10,630 nucleotides of DNA, from positions 1 to 10,630 of the forward strand of contig JAJYMR010000038.1 of assembly GCA_021786815.1 (NCBI GenBank), read 5' to 3'. The position numbers and the translations under genes are program-made. This stretch comes from Deltaproteobacteria bacterium (lineage in GTDB: Bacteria; Desulfobacterota; Binatia; Binatales; Binataceae). The notes under the pieces were generated by a model. It had not been told where the DNA came from and ran no database searches. It saw only the letters and a list, made by a program, of their open reading frames with translations. Positions 1 through 6,178 of the stretch are shown here, piece after piece; within the stretch, counting starts at the first letter, position 1, and each line of letters starts with the position of its first letter.

Positions 1-1
1 C

Positions 2-1783
2 CCATTGCGGGACCAGCGCGGCGTCCTCGTTCAGCGTTTCCTCGCCGCCTATGGCGCGCCGCCCGCGGTGGGTTTCGAGTTCTTTGACGAGGCCATCCTG
101 CGCCGAGCGAACTATCTAAGCTTCGGTCGTTATCAGTTGCCGACGTTCGACCTCTGTCGGGCGAATTATGTGATCTCGTTCGGAGCCGACTTCTTGTCCA
201 CTTGGAACTCGGTCGTCGCGCAGAATCTGGGATATGGGGCGATGCGGCAGGGACGTCCCGGACTGCGTGCAAAGTTTGTGCAGGTGGAATCGCGGATGTC
301 GGCCACCGGAGCGAATGCCGACGAATGGGTTTACGCGAAGCCGGGCACCGAAGGTTTCCTGGCGCTCAGCATGGCCCAGGTGATGTTGAGCGAGGGGCTG
401 CGGCCGGCGGAGGCGGTCGGTGAAGCAGGAGCGCAAATCGAAGGTTGCGCACAAGGGCTCGGCGCTTACGCTCCCGAAAAGGTCGAGAAAGAGACCGGTG
501 TTGAGGCAGCGAGAATCCGGCGGTTGGCGCGGGAAATCGCAGGACATCGTCCGGCCGTCGCGATTATCGCAGGCGTGCCGCTGGCGCAGACCAATGGCCT
601 TGCCAACGCACTGGCCGTCAATGCTCTGAATTCGCTGCTGGACGCGGTGGAGAAACCGGGCGGTATATTTTTCACCCCGCAAGCGCCGCTCGCCAATATT
701 CCAAGCGTCGAGCAAACCTCCTCCGCGCAAGCGCTTCGCCAAACGATACTGAACAATCCAAAGCCAATTGAGGCATTGCTCGTCTATGACGCAAACCCGG
801 TGTTTGCGAGTCCTGCGACTTGGCACGTGCGGGAGACACTTGAAAAGATTCCCTTTATAGCCAGCTTTGGCAGCTTCATCGACGAGACAAGTATCCTGGC
901 CGATCTCATTCTGCCGGATCATTCCCATCTGGAATCCTGGGTGGACCATGTGCCGGAAACAGGCACCACGAACGCCGTGGCGAGCGTTACCGCACCCGCG
1001 ATGCTTCCGCTGCACCATACAAGGGCGATGCCCGACGTCTTGCTGGACGTAGTCCACAAATTAGACCCGAAACTGGATCCGCTGGATAGTGCCTTGCCGT
1101 GGAAAACTTACGAACAGATGCTGCAGTCAGCGTTCGAGCCTTTGCGCGATCGTCCCGGTTCGGTGAAGGCGGTGAAGCGGGAGGACTTTTGGCAGGCGGT
1201 ACAACAGAAAGGCGGATGGTGGAGCGCCGAGAGCGATCCTCCCTCGAAAGCCCTGGCCTCGCAACGCTCTGCACCAGTAAAGATTGCGGCGCCGGAGTTT
1301 GACGGCGACGCGCGAGAGTATCCTTTCAATCTGTTGCCCTACGCCTCACAGCAGTTCGGCGATGGCTCGCATGCGAATCTGCCCTGGATGCAGGAAATGC
1401 CGGACGTGATTTCAACGGCGATGTGGAGCACGTGGGTGGAGATCAATCCGAGCACGGCCGAGCGACTGGGTATCAAGCAGGGCGACCTGATTGAAGTCAG
1501 GTCGCAACACGGTGCGCTTCAGGCCCCGGCGCTATTCGCGCCGGGGGTCGCCCCGGACGTTGTGGCTATGCCCGTGGGGCAGGGACATGAAAACTATGGC
1601 CGTTACGCAAGCGGACGCGGGGCGAACCCCATCAAGATTCTCGCTGGGAGCGTCGAGCCTGAAACCGGCGCATTGGCTTGGGCGGCGACGCGAGTCAACG
1701 TCAGGCGTCTGAGCTCCAACGGCAAGCTAATCCTGTTTGGCGGTGCGCTGCGCGAGTCGCCGCGGAAGTATCGGTATCGCTGA
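2..1783 (+). CDS. actB: Molybdopterin-oxidoreductase-type subunit of alternative complex III (ActB, molybdopterin-like part), 5' partial
   Basis: The reading frame is open from the left edge, so the true N-terminus (normally with the first part of the fold) is missing; about 593 residues are visible. They match the later molybdopterin oxidoreductase domains: a Rossmann-like segment with YVISFGADFL near residue 55, FVQVESRMSATGANADEW near residue 91, VYDANPVFASP near residue 260, the stretch ILADLILPDHSHLESW near residue 295, and a C-terminal dinucleotide-binding barrel (WVEINPSTAERLGIKQGD, then GQGHENYGRYASGRGANP). In ACIII this subunit is known to carry no molybdenum cofactor and acts as a scaffold on the Fe-S part. 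Here the protein ends with a stop, and the Fe-S part is a separate gene 38 nt downstream, whereas many ACIII operons encode one fused ActB. The neighbours (NrfD-like ActC, DUF3341 ActD) decide for ACIII over Psr- or Soe-type enzymes. The cofactor-ligand region cannot be inspected. Confidence 0.88.
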   Translation, partial: PLRDQRGVLVQRFLAAYGAPPAVGFEFFDEAILRRANYLSFGRYQLPTFDLCRANYVISFGADFLSTWNSVVAQNLGYGAMRQGRPGLRAKFVQVESRMSATGANADEWVYAKPGTEGFLALSMAQVMLSEGLRPAEAVGEAGAQIEGCAQGLGAYAPEKVEKETGVEAARIRRLAREIAGHRPAVAIIAGVPLAQTNGLANALAVNALNSLLDAVEKPGGIFFTPQAPLANIPSVEQTSSAQALRQTILNNPKPIEALLVYDANPVFASPATWHVRETLEKIPFIASFGSFIDETSILADLILPDHSHLESWVDHVPETGTTNAVASVTAPAMLPLHHTRAMPDVLLDVVHKLDPKLDPLDSALPWKTYEQMLQSAFEPLRDRPGSVKAVKREDFWQAVQQKGGWWSAESDPPSKALASQRSAPVKIAAPEFDGDAREYPFNLLPYASQQFGDGSHANLPWMQEMPDVISTAMWSTWVEINPSTAERLGIKQGDLIEVRSQHGALQAPALFAPGVAPDVVAMPVGQGHENYGRYASGRGANPIKILAGSVEPETGALAWAATRVNVRRLSSNGKLILFGGALRESPRKYRYR

Positions 1784-1821
1784 TCGCATACAGGCCAAAC
1801 CCGGGCGAGTGATGAATCAAA

Positions 1822-2571
1822 ATGGCAACAGTTAAGGAACAGACTCAGAAGACGTACCGGCTGAAGAAGCGCAGGTGGGGGATGGTGGTTGACGAGGATC
1901 GCTGCACGGGTTGCGAAGCCTGCGTTCTCGCATGCCATGCGGAAAACAACATCGCTATCGTGGGCGAAGGGCAGGCGGTACGCGGCCGCGCGATGCACTG
2001 GATTCGCGTCGAGCGCTATTACGAAGGAAAATTCCCCGACGTCAAGGTCAAATACCAGCCGGTATTTTGCCAGCAGTGCGGCGACGCGCCGTGCGAGGTC
2101 GTCTGTCCCACGTATGCCTCTTATCACAATGCGGAAGGGCTCAATGCGCAGGTCTACAATCGATGCATCGGCACTCGTTACTGCGCCAACGCCTGTCCGT
2201 ACGACGACCGCTTCTTCAACTTCGAAAACCCGTCGTGGGACAAGCCCCTCAATCTTCAGCTCAATCCGGATGTGTCCGTGCGCTCGGTGGGCATCATGGA
2301 AAAGTGCACGTTCTGCATCCAGCGCATCAAGGCGGCGGAGATGAACGCCGAGGCGGCAAAGCGACAACTGGCGGATGGCGAGTTCAATCCCGCCTGCGTC
2401 CAGTCCTGCCCCACTGAAGCCCTCGTGTTCGGCGACCTGGACGATCCCGAGAGCAAGGTATCGCGACTGGCCGGTTCCAACCGCGGCAGCAAACTCCTCG
2501 AAGATCTCGGGACTAAACCAAGCGTGACATATCTTAGGCGCGGCACCTGGTATGATGAACAAAACACCTGA
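1822..2571 (+). CDS. actB: Four-cluster ferredoxin-like Fe-S subunit of alternative complex III (ActB Fe-S part)
   Basis: This 249-residue protein would pass electrons from the quinol site in ActC along a chain of Fe-S clusters. Cysteine groups are visible at C28/C31/C34/C38, C83/C86/C91/C95, C115/C121/C125 and C162/C165/C192/C196. The third group reads CIGTRYCANACPY: Thr118 stands where DmsB/PsrB-type proteins have a fourth cysteine. That is the ACIII signature and predicts three [4Fe-4S] clusters and one [3Fe-4S]. The segment LNLQLNPDVSVRSVGIMEKC before the last group is also typical of ActB. There is no signal peptide; in fused ActB export relies on the Tat signal of the molybdopterin part, so this subunit probably travels as a complex. 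The ATG at 1822 has only a weak GGGCGAG-like site in front. The 3' end overlaps actC by 20 nt, which suggests translational coupling. Confidence 0.93.
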   Translation: MATVKEQTQKTYRLKKRRWGMVVDEDRCTGCEACVLACHAENNIAIVGEGQAVRGRAMHWIRVERYYEGKFPDVKVKYQPVFCQQCGDAPCEVVCPTYASYHNAEGLNAQVYNRCIGTRYCANACPYDDRFFNFENPSWDKPLNLQLNPDVSVRSVGIMEKCTFCIQRIKAAEMNAEAAKRQLADGEFNPACVQSCPTEALVFGDLDDPESKVSRLAGSNRGSKLLEDLGTKPSVTYLRRGTWYDEQNT

Positions 2572-3916
2572 ACAGATTAATCAGGACCTGCTACTGCCGC
2601 TCAATAGCACGTCGTGGCGATACTACGTAGCAGTGGCAGCCCTCGGAAGTCTTGTAATAATGGGATTGTGCGCCTGGGGCTACCAACTCGACAACGGCAT
2701 CGGCGTGTCGGGTCTGGATCGCCCGGTCTTCTGGGGAGTGTACATCACCGATTTCGTCTTCTGGATCGGGATAAGCCACGCCGGCACGTTGATCTCCGCG
2801 ATCCTTCGCGTCTCCAATGCGAAGTGGCGCCGACCGGTGACCCGTTGTGCGGAGGCGATCACGGTCTTTTCGCTGCTGATCGCGGCGACGTTTCCGGTGA
2901 TTCATCTGGGCCGTCCGTGGCTATTCTTCTGGCTGATTCCCTATCCGAGCGAGCGTGGGATCTGGCCGCAGTTCCGCTCGCCATTGCTATGGGACTTCTT
3001 CGCGATCAACACATATCTGATCGGCAGTTTCAGCTTTTTGCTTCTGCCGAGTTTTCCGGATTTCGCGTTAGTGCGCGACAGGTCAACGGGCTGGCGGCGC
3101 AGGATTTACTCCATTGTCTCGCTGGGGTGGCGAGGCACGCCAAAGCAGTGGCATCGCCTCGAGATGGCGATGCGGATTATGGCGGTGGCGATAATCCCGG
3201 TAGCGGTGTCCGTCCACACAATCGTCTCGTGGGATTTCGCGATGGCGCCGGTGCCGGGATGGCACTCAACGATCTTCGGTCCGTACTTTGTTGCGGGCGC
3301 AATTTTCAGCGGCATCGCGGCTTTAATCATCGCGATGGCGGTTCTGCGCAAATTGTTGCATCTGGAAGAGTACCTTGAGCCGATTCACTTTGATCATCTT
3401 GGCAAGCTGCTGTTGGCGATGAGTCTGATATGGTTCTACTTCGTCTTCGCCGAGAGCCTGACTATCTGGTACGGCAATGAACCGAGCGAGATGACGGTGT
3501 TTTGGGTGACCCGAAGCGGGCAGTTTTCATGGCTGTTCTGGACGATGGTCATCTGCAACGTGATTATTCCAGCGCCGATTCTTTCCGTGAAAAGGCTTCG
3601 CTCGAAGATTGGCTGGACGGTGGTTGCCTCGATTCCGGTGATTGTTGGTATGTGGCTCGAGCGCTTTCTGATCGTCGTCCCGTCGCTCTCGCACGGGCGG
3701 CTACCATACGCGCACGGGGGCTACAGGCCCAGTTGGGTGGAGATTGCGATTACCGTTGGCAGCTTCGCCGCTATGCCGCTGCTGTATCTGCTGTTTATCA
3801 AGGTGGTGCCTATCATCTCGATCTGGGAACTTAAGCTTGGTCAGCACGAGAAACCCGCCGAAGCTCCGGCGACTGTGCCGGGAATCGCGGAGAGTGTACC
3901 CGCGAGCGGACGCTAG
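2552..3916 (+). CDS. actC: NrfD/PsrC-like quinol-binding membrane subunit ActC of alternative complex III
   Basis: The 454-residue product is an integral membrane protein with about ten hydrophobic helices, near residues 24-46, 61-86, 99-119, 145-166, 208-228, 243-265, 283-307, 325-345, 352-376 and 394-420. In ACIII, ActC holds the quinol oxidation site on the periplasmic side, next to the Fe-S subunit. Recognisable ActC stretches are FWIGISHAGTLISAIL (71-85), FPVIHLGRPWLFFWLIPYP (114-132), FRSPLLWD (141-148), SVHTIVSWDFA (220-230) and the late ERF.IVVPSL motif. The length fits the family (about 450-490). The start lies inside the end of the Fe-S gene; the adjacent ATG at 2555 is an equally possible start. 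The C-terminal tail after residue 425 is Ala/Pro/Glu-rich, soluble and likely flexible. actD follows after 21 nt. Confidence 0.93.
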   Translation: MMNKTPEQINQDLLLPLNSTSWRYYVAVAALGSLVIMGLCAWGYQLDNGIGVSGLDRPVFWGVYITDFVFWIGISHAGTLISAILRVSNAKWRRPVTRCAEAITVFSLLIAATFPVIHLGRPWLFFWLIPYPSERGIWPQFRSPLLWDFFAINTYLIGSFSFLLLPSFPDFALVRDRSTGWRRRIYSIVSLGWRGTPKQWHRLEMAMRIMAVAIIPVAVSVHTIVSWDFAMAPVPGWHSTIFGPYFVAGAIFSGIAALIIAMAVLRKLLHLEEYLEPIHFDHLGKLLLAMSLIWFYFVFAESLTIWYGNEPSEMTVFWVTRSGQFSWLFWTMVICNVIIPAPILSVKRLRSKIGWTVVASIPVIVGMWLERFLIVVPSLSHGRLPYAHGGYRPSWVEIAITVGSFAAMPLLYLLFIKVVPIISIWELKLGQHEKPAEAPATVPGIAESVPASGR

Positions 3917-3925
3917 AAACTGCGC

Positions 3926-3931
3926 AAGGAG
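3926..3931 (+). promoter_or_regulatory. Ribosome binding site of actD
   Basis: AAGGAG is a near-perfect Shine-Dalgarno sequence 6 nt before the ATG at 3938. It fixes the start of actD and is much stronger than the sites in front of the Fe-S subunit gene. Confidence 0.85.
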
Positions 3932-3937
3932 ATTGAA

Positions 3938-4459
3938 ATGCGGGCAATCTATGGTTTGTACCCCGACCCGGATTCCGCGCAGCGAGCGGTTGAAGTGCTG
4001 CAAGACGCCGAACGTGCCCTCGGCTTCAAGGAGAAGCAGATCGTGGTTCTATCGGGCGAGCCCTATGAGGACCATCCCTTCGGCCAGCGCGATAAGAAAA
4101 CGATTATGCCCTGGATCGCCGCCGCAGGCGGCCTGGTCGGCGGGCTGCTGGGCTTCTGGTTCATTTCGTTTACCCAGAAGGCGTATCCATTGATTACCGG
4201 GGGGATGCAGATTGTCACCAAGTGGCCCGATGGCATTATCACCTATGAACTCACGATGCTGGGCGCCATACTGACTACTGTAGCGACCTTGCTTATAACC
4301 GCGCGCATTCCGGACTGGCGACGGCACGTTTTCGACCCGGGCGTTGGCGAAGGCAAGATTCTGATTGGGGTTGTGAACGCGCCGGAGAGCTGTCAAGACG
4401 AAATCAGGCGCCGACTGTGCAGTGCCGGCGCTGGGGATGTGAAGGAATTCGCCGGGTAA
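3938..4459 (+). CDS. actD: Alternative complex III subunit ActD (DUF3341 family)
   Basis: ActD is a small peripheral/membrane subunit of ACIII without cofactors; it packs against ActC and its exact role is unsettled. The 173-residue product shows the family layout: a soluble N-terminal domain beginning IYGLYPDPDSAQRAVEVLQD, like the usual opening in which a small alpha/beta domain senses or stabilises, then two hydrophobic helices at about 57-79 (WIAAAGGLVGGLLGFWF) and 103-123, then a short C-terminal soluble part with FDPGVGEGKILIGV. The length matches DUF3341 proteins. A strong ribosome site sits 6 nt upstream, and actC ends 21 nt before, so it belongs to the same operon. This is the last recognisable ACIII gene: no monohaem cytochrome ActE and no second NrfD protein ActF follow. 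Confidence 0.9.
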   Translation: MRAIYGLYPDPDSAQRAVEVLQDAERALGFKEKQIVVLSGEPYEDHPFGQRDKKTIMPWIAAAGGLVGGLLGFWFISFTQKAYPLITGGMQIVTKWPDGIITYELTMLGAILTTVATLLITARIPDWRRHVFDPGVGEGKILIGVVNAPESCQDEIRRRLCSAGAGDVKEFAG

Positions 4460-4559
4460 CTCCGAATCGAACATCATCGTGGCCGACGCGGCGCTGAGTA
4501 AAATCGCGCAGTCTTCCGGCGCGCCCGACAGTGGTGGGCATGTTTGGGCGGGGTGACGG

Positions 4560-4733
4560 TCCACTGCTGGGGCGTCGACCACGCTTCACTGGGCCGGCGA
4601 GGCGCGCCTGCTCGAAGATTTCCCGCGCCTGCGCACGTACGTCGGCCGGATGTACGCGCGCCCCCTGGCGCCGCCGCGCATCGCAGCCGCCTTCGCGAGT
4701 CTGAAGCCGGTGAATGGCGCGGCAGGCGGATGA
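4560..4733 (+). pseudogene. Possible glutathione S-transferase C-terminal remnant
   Basis: Frame 3 from about 4560 to the TGA at 4731-4733 reads LLEDFPRLRTYVGRMYARPL followed by about 20 Ala-rich residues. This resembles the last helices of the GST C-terminal domain, where a Phe/Tyr-Pro-x-Leu turn leads into a helix ending Arg-x-x-x-Arg-Pro. An in-frame stop at 4554-4556 lies just upstream. A short stretch in another frame near 4475-4500 reads NIIVADAALSKI, which may recall the VADA helix of GSTs, at larger than usual spacing. No thioredoxin-like N-terminal domain is present. If real, it is a truncated and frameshifted relic. The match rests on one short motif. Confidence 0.4.
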
Positions 4734-4956
4734 CGCGGCTTTGCGCCGCAGCCTTCGACGACCCGTGTTATCCTCTGCCCGCCATTCAACTGCTCAAATT
4801 TGAGGATGGTCCGGCCAAGGGTCCGAGGAGATTCGCTTCTGTGTCTACGACCATCGCGGGCGCTTTCAGCGCATGCCCTTCATCATTGACGCGAAGGACT
4901 TGCCCAAACTGTGCGCCGAAATTCGCAAAGCACTGCGCTTGCGGCGGCTTCTCTAA
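4730..4956 (+). pseudogene. Small conserved-looking hypothetical gene broken by a single frameshift
   Basis: Two adjacent frames join into one sensible protein. The first frame gives AIQLLKFEDGPAKG (4781-4822). The next frame then gives SEEIRFCVYDHRGRFQRMPF (4822-4881), followed by about 25 residues of charged helix ending RLRRLL and a TAA at 4954-4956. The shift lies near 4819-4824 in AAGGGTCC and equals one lost base or two gained. The joined product is about 57 residues from the isoleucine, or about 75 from the ATG at 4730. That ATG overlaps the stop of the GST-like tail as ATGA. The aromatic/charged mix and GRFQR core look like real protein, not antisense noise. I recall similar small uncharacterised proteins but cannot name a family. 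It may be a sequencing indel in an intact gene. Confidence 0.5.
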
Positions 4957-5004
4957 TACCTCGCACGTTGAGAATCGCCGCGCGCTTCGCGTCAAAAGCC
5001 CCGG

Positions 5005-5160
5005 CTAAAAACACTGGGCAGGCCAGTTGAAGTCCTGGATGAGGCGGAAGAAAGGATATTCGCGGTAAAATTTTCTCGCCCTGCGTGTAAAATCTTCCGG
5101 GTCCTCCTTGTAAGAAAAGCGACCCTTCCAAAAAGCGAGCTTATCTTGCGTAGGGTTTTC
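5005..5160 (-). pseudogene. C-terminal fragment of a small protein, or a short gene with an unusual start
   Basis: On the minus strand the last 50 or so codons before the TAG at 5005-5007 read like true protein: KLAFWKGRFSYKEDPEDF, then a basic helix and EYPFFRLIQDFNW, ending in Cys-Phe. The frame is open up to an ATG at 5302-5304, but the residues before about 5160 are the antisense of the OmpA gene start and look random. No ATG, GTG or TTG with a ribosome site lies near the plausible beginning. It is therefore probably a truncated gene whose 5' part was lost when the present OmpA promoter region was joined on. I do not recognise the family. Confidence 0.4.
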
Positions 5161-5214
5161 CTTCTCGCGGTTGCGGCACGGAATTCGCTTAGACTGGCCC
5201 GCCGAACGCCATTC

Positions 5215-5218
5215 GAGG
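5215..5218 (+). promoter_or_regulatory. Ribosome binding site choosing the start of the OmpA lipoprotein
   Basis: GAGG lies 7 nt before the ATG at 5226. The next in-frame ATG at 5268 has no comparable site, so the upstream start is preferred even though it gives a long n-region. Confidence 0.6.
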
Positions 5219-5225
5219 TTAAGCG

Positions 5226-5897
5226 ATGCTGACAAGCAACGGTGAAGACGCAACGAAAAACGCCCTGATGCGCAGCGCAAGCAGTGCGAAGAGTGATCGT
5301 CCATGGGACGCTGTCCGCGTGGTGGCTTCGATTTTTGCGGGGACGATTTTGCTTTTCACGGTTAGTGGCTGCCTCGCCACCCGGAGCTGGGTCGATAATC
5401 AGCTAAACCCCGTCAAGGGCCAGCTGAACGAGACCAACGCCAAGCTGAACCAGACCGACGTCAAAGCTGACCGAGCCCTCGCCGGATTGCAGAATCTCCG
5501 CCTCGAGCGGCGGCTGGTCCTGGGTATGGATCACGGGCCGACTTTCGCCTTCGGATCCGCTGCTTTGACCGAAAACGCCAAACGTACGATCAATGGGTTT
5601 CTCCAGGACCTCCCGGGATCGACCAAGCCCGCGTCGGCGTCGAGTCGCGTCTTCGTTGTTGCCGGCTATACCGACAGCATCGGTTCCGGGCAGTACAACT
5701 ACCAACTCGGATTGCGGCGAGCCGAGAGCGTCGCCGGATACCTGGTCACCAGGGAAGGCGTCGACCCGACGCAAATTCATGTGGTCTCCTACGGAGCGAC
5801 CAAGCCGATTGCCAATAACCGGACACCGCGCGGGCGGCAAAGCAACCGGCGGGTGGAAATTCTGGTCTACCAGGAGAAGATCGCGACAGGCAGCTGA
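5226..5897 (+). CDS. OmpA-domain outer-membrane lipoprotein (Pal-like peptidoglycan anchor)
   Basis: The 223-residue protein likely tethers the outer membrane to peptidoglycan. It has a long positive n-region, a hydrophobic segment at 30-48 and a lipobox VSGC with Cys49 as the lipidation site. Residues 55-98 form an Asn/Gln/Lys-rich heptad stretch (LNPVKGQLNETNAKLNQTDV), an Lpp-like helical spacer. Residues about 103-216 are the OmpA C-terminal domain, with AGYTDSIGS, LGLRRAESV, SYGATKPI and RGRQSNRRVEI. Asp150 and Arg165 stand exactly where E. coli OmpA has the diaminopimelate-binding Asp271 and Arg286, so binding should be intact. There is no beta-barrel domain. It stands alone, without tolB or other Tol genes, so it is a Pal-like protein and not the Tol-Pal Pal itself. 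The only intact gene between two flanking blocks, it probably has its own promoter. Confidence 0.9.
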   Translation: MLTSNGEDATKNALMRSASSAKSDRPWDAVRVVASIFAGTILLFTVSGCLATRSWVDNQLNPVKGQLNETNAKLNQTDVKADRALAGLQNLRLERRLVLGMDHGPTFAFGSAALTENAKRTINGFLQDLPGSTKPASASSRVFVVAGYTDSIGSGQYNYQLGLRRAESVAGYLVTREGVDPTQIHVVSYGATKPIANNRTPRGRQSNRRVEILVYQEKIATGS

Positions 5898-6178
5898 GCG
5901 GCCATGGCTCATTGCGCCGCTGCTGATTGTGCATGCCTGAGCGTCGAAACACGCGCGCCAAACCTTATCTGGGAATTTCGCTGGGCACGCGCGTCCGCGT
6001 TGTCAATCTCCGCGACGGATGCTCCGTAGTGGTGCGAATCAGCGACCGCGGACCGTACGTGCGCGGGAGGCGTGAATCTATAGGCAGCCTGGTGCTCTCT
6101 CTTCTGGTTTCTGCGTCATTTTTACCGATCCATCACCACTGTATGCGGTTTGATCCGGGCGCGCGGCTGACCGTCGCG
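5898..6178. other. Convergent intergenic region holding the RlpA-like relic
   Basis: This 281-nt region lies between the convergent OmpA lipoprotein and hydrolase genes. Apart from the RlpA-like fragment I see nothing coding. GAGC/GCTC near 5896-5910 is a weak inverted repeat without a T-run, so no terminator is called, although one would be expected between convergent genes. Confidence 0.5.
5960..6110 (+). pseudogene. RlpA-like double-psi beta-barrel fragment
   Basis: The frame at 5981-6070 reads LGTRVRVVNLRDGCSVVVRI followed by SDRGPYVRGR, a close match to the core of RlpA-family double-psi barrels, including the catalytic-type Asp in DRGP. RlpA proteins are septal-ring lytic transglycosylases or related wall-binding lipoproteins. 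Right after RGR the family expects a hydrophobic-Asp-Leu-Ser-x-Ala-Ala segment. Here a +1 shift gives VNL, a stop (6081-6083), then AA, so the frame seems broken. No signal peptide, upstream barrel strands or SPOR domain are present. The frame stays open to 6487 only as an antisense shadow of the hydrolase gene. A relic is the best reading. Confidence 0.6.

Larger units (their letters stand above)
4460..5225. other. Gene-poor stretch with apparent gene remnants
   Basis: This 766-nt stretch between actD and the OmpA lipoprotein gene holds no intact gene I can support. Three pieces with protein-like content are listed separately: a GST-like tail (about 4560-4733), a frameshifted small gene (about 4730-4956) and a minus-strand C-terminal fragment (5005-5160). 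I see no tRNA and no convincing intrinsic terminator. A short inverted repeat AGCCCCGGCT flanked by A-runs near 4997-5010 has too small a loop to be called a terminator. Confidence 0.6.

Noticed and set aside
116..1057. 313-codon open frame on the minus strand
   Set aside because: It is antisense to the molybdopterin subunit; its Cys/Arg/His-rich product has no family character, and GC-rich codon use keeps this frame open.
1603..2562. 319-codon open frame on the minus strand
   Set aside because: Antisense to the end of the molybdopterin subunit and the whole Fe-S gene, which has clear cysteine motifs on the + strand.
4544..5008. 154-codon + strand open frame as an intact gene
   Set aside because: Only the AIQLLKFEDGPAKG part looks real; the rest is Arg/Ala/Pro-rich noise that passes antisense or out of frame through the two relics described.
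4994..5012. Bidirectional terminator from the AGCCCCGGCT inverted repeat flanked by A-runs
   Set aside because: The perfect repeat leaves a two-base loop; a foldable version has only three base pairs, too weak to call.
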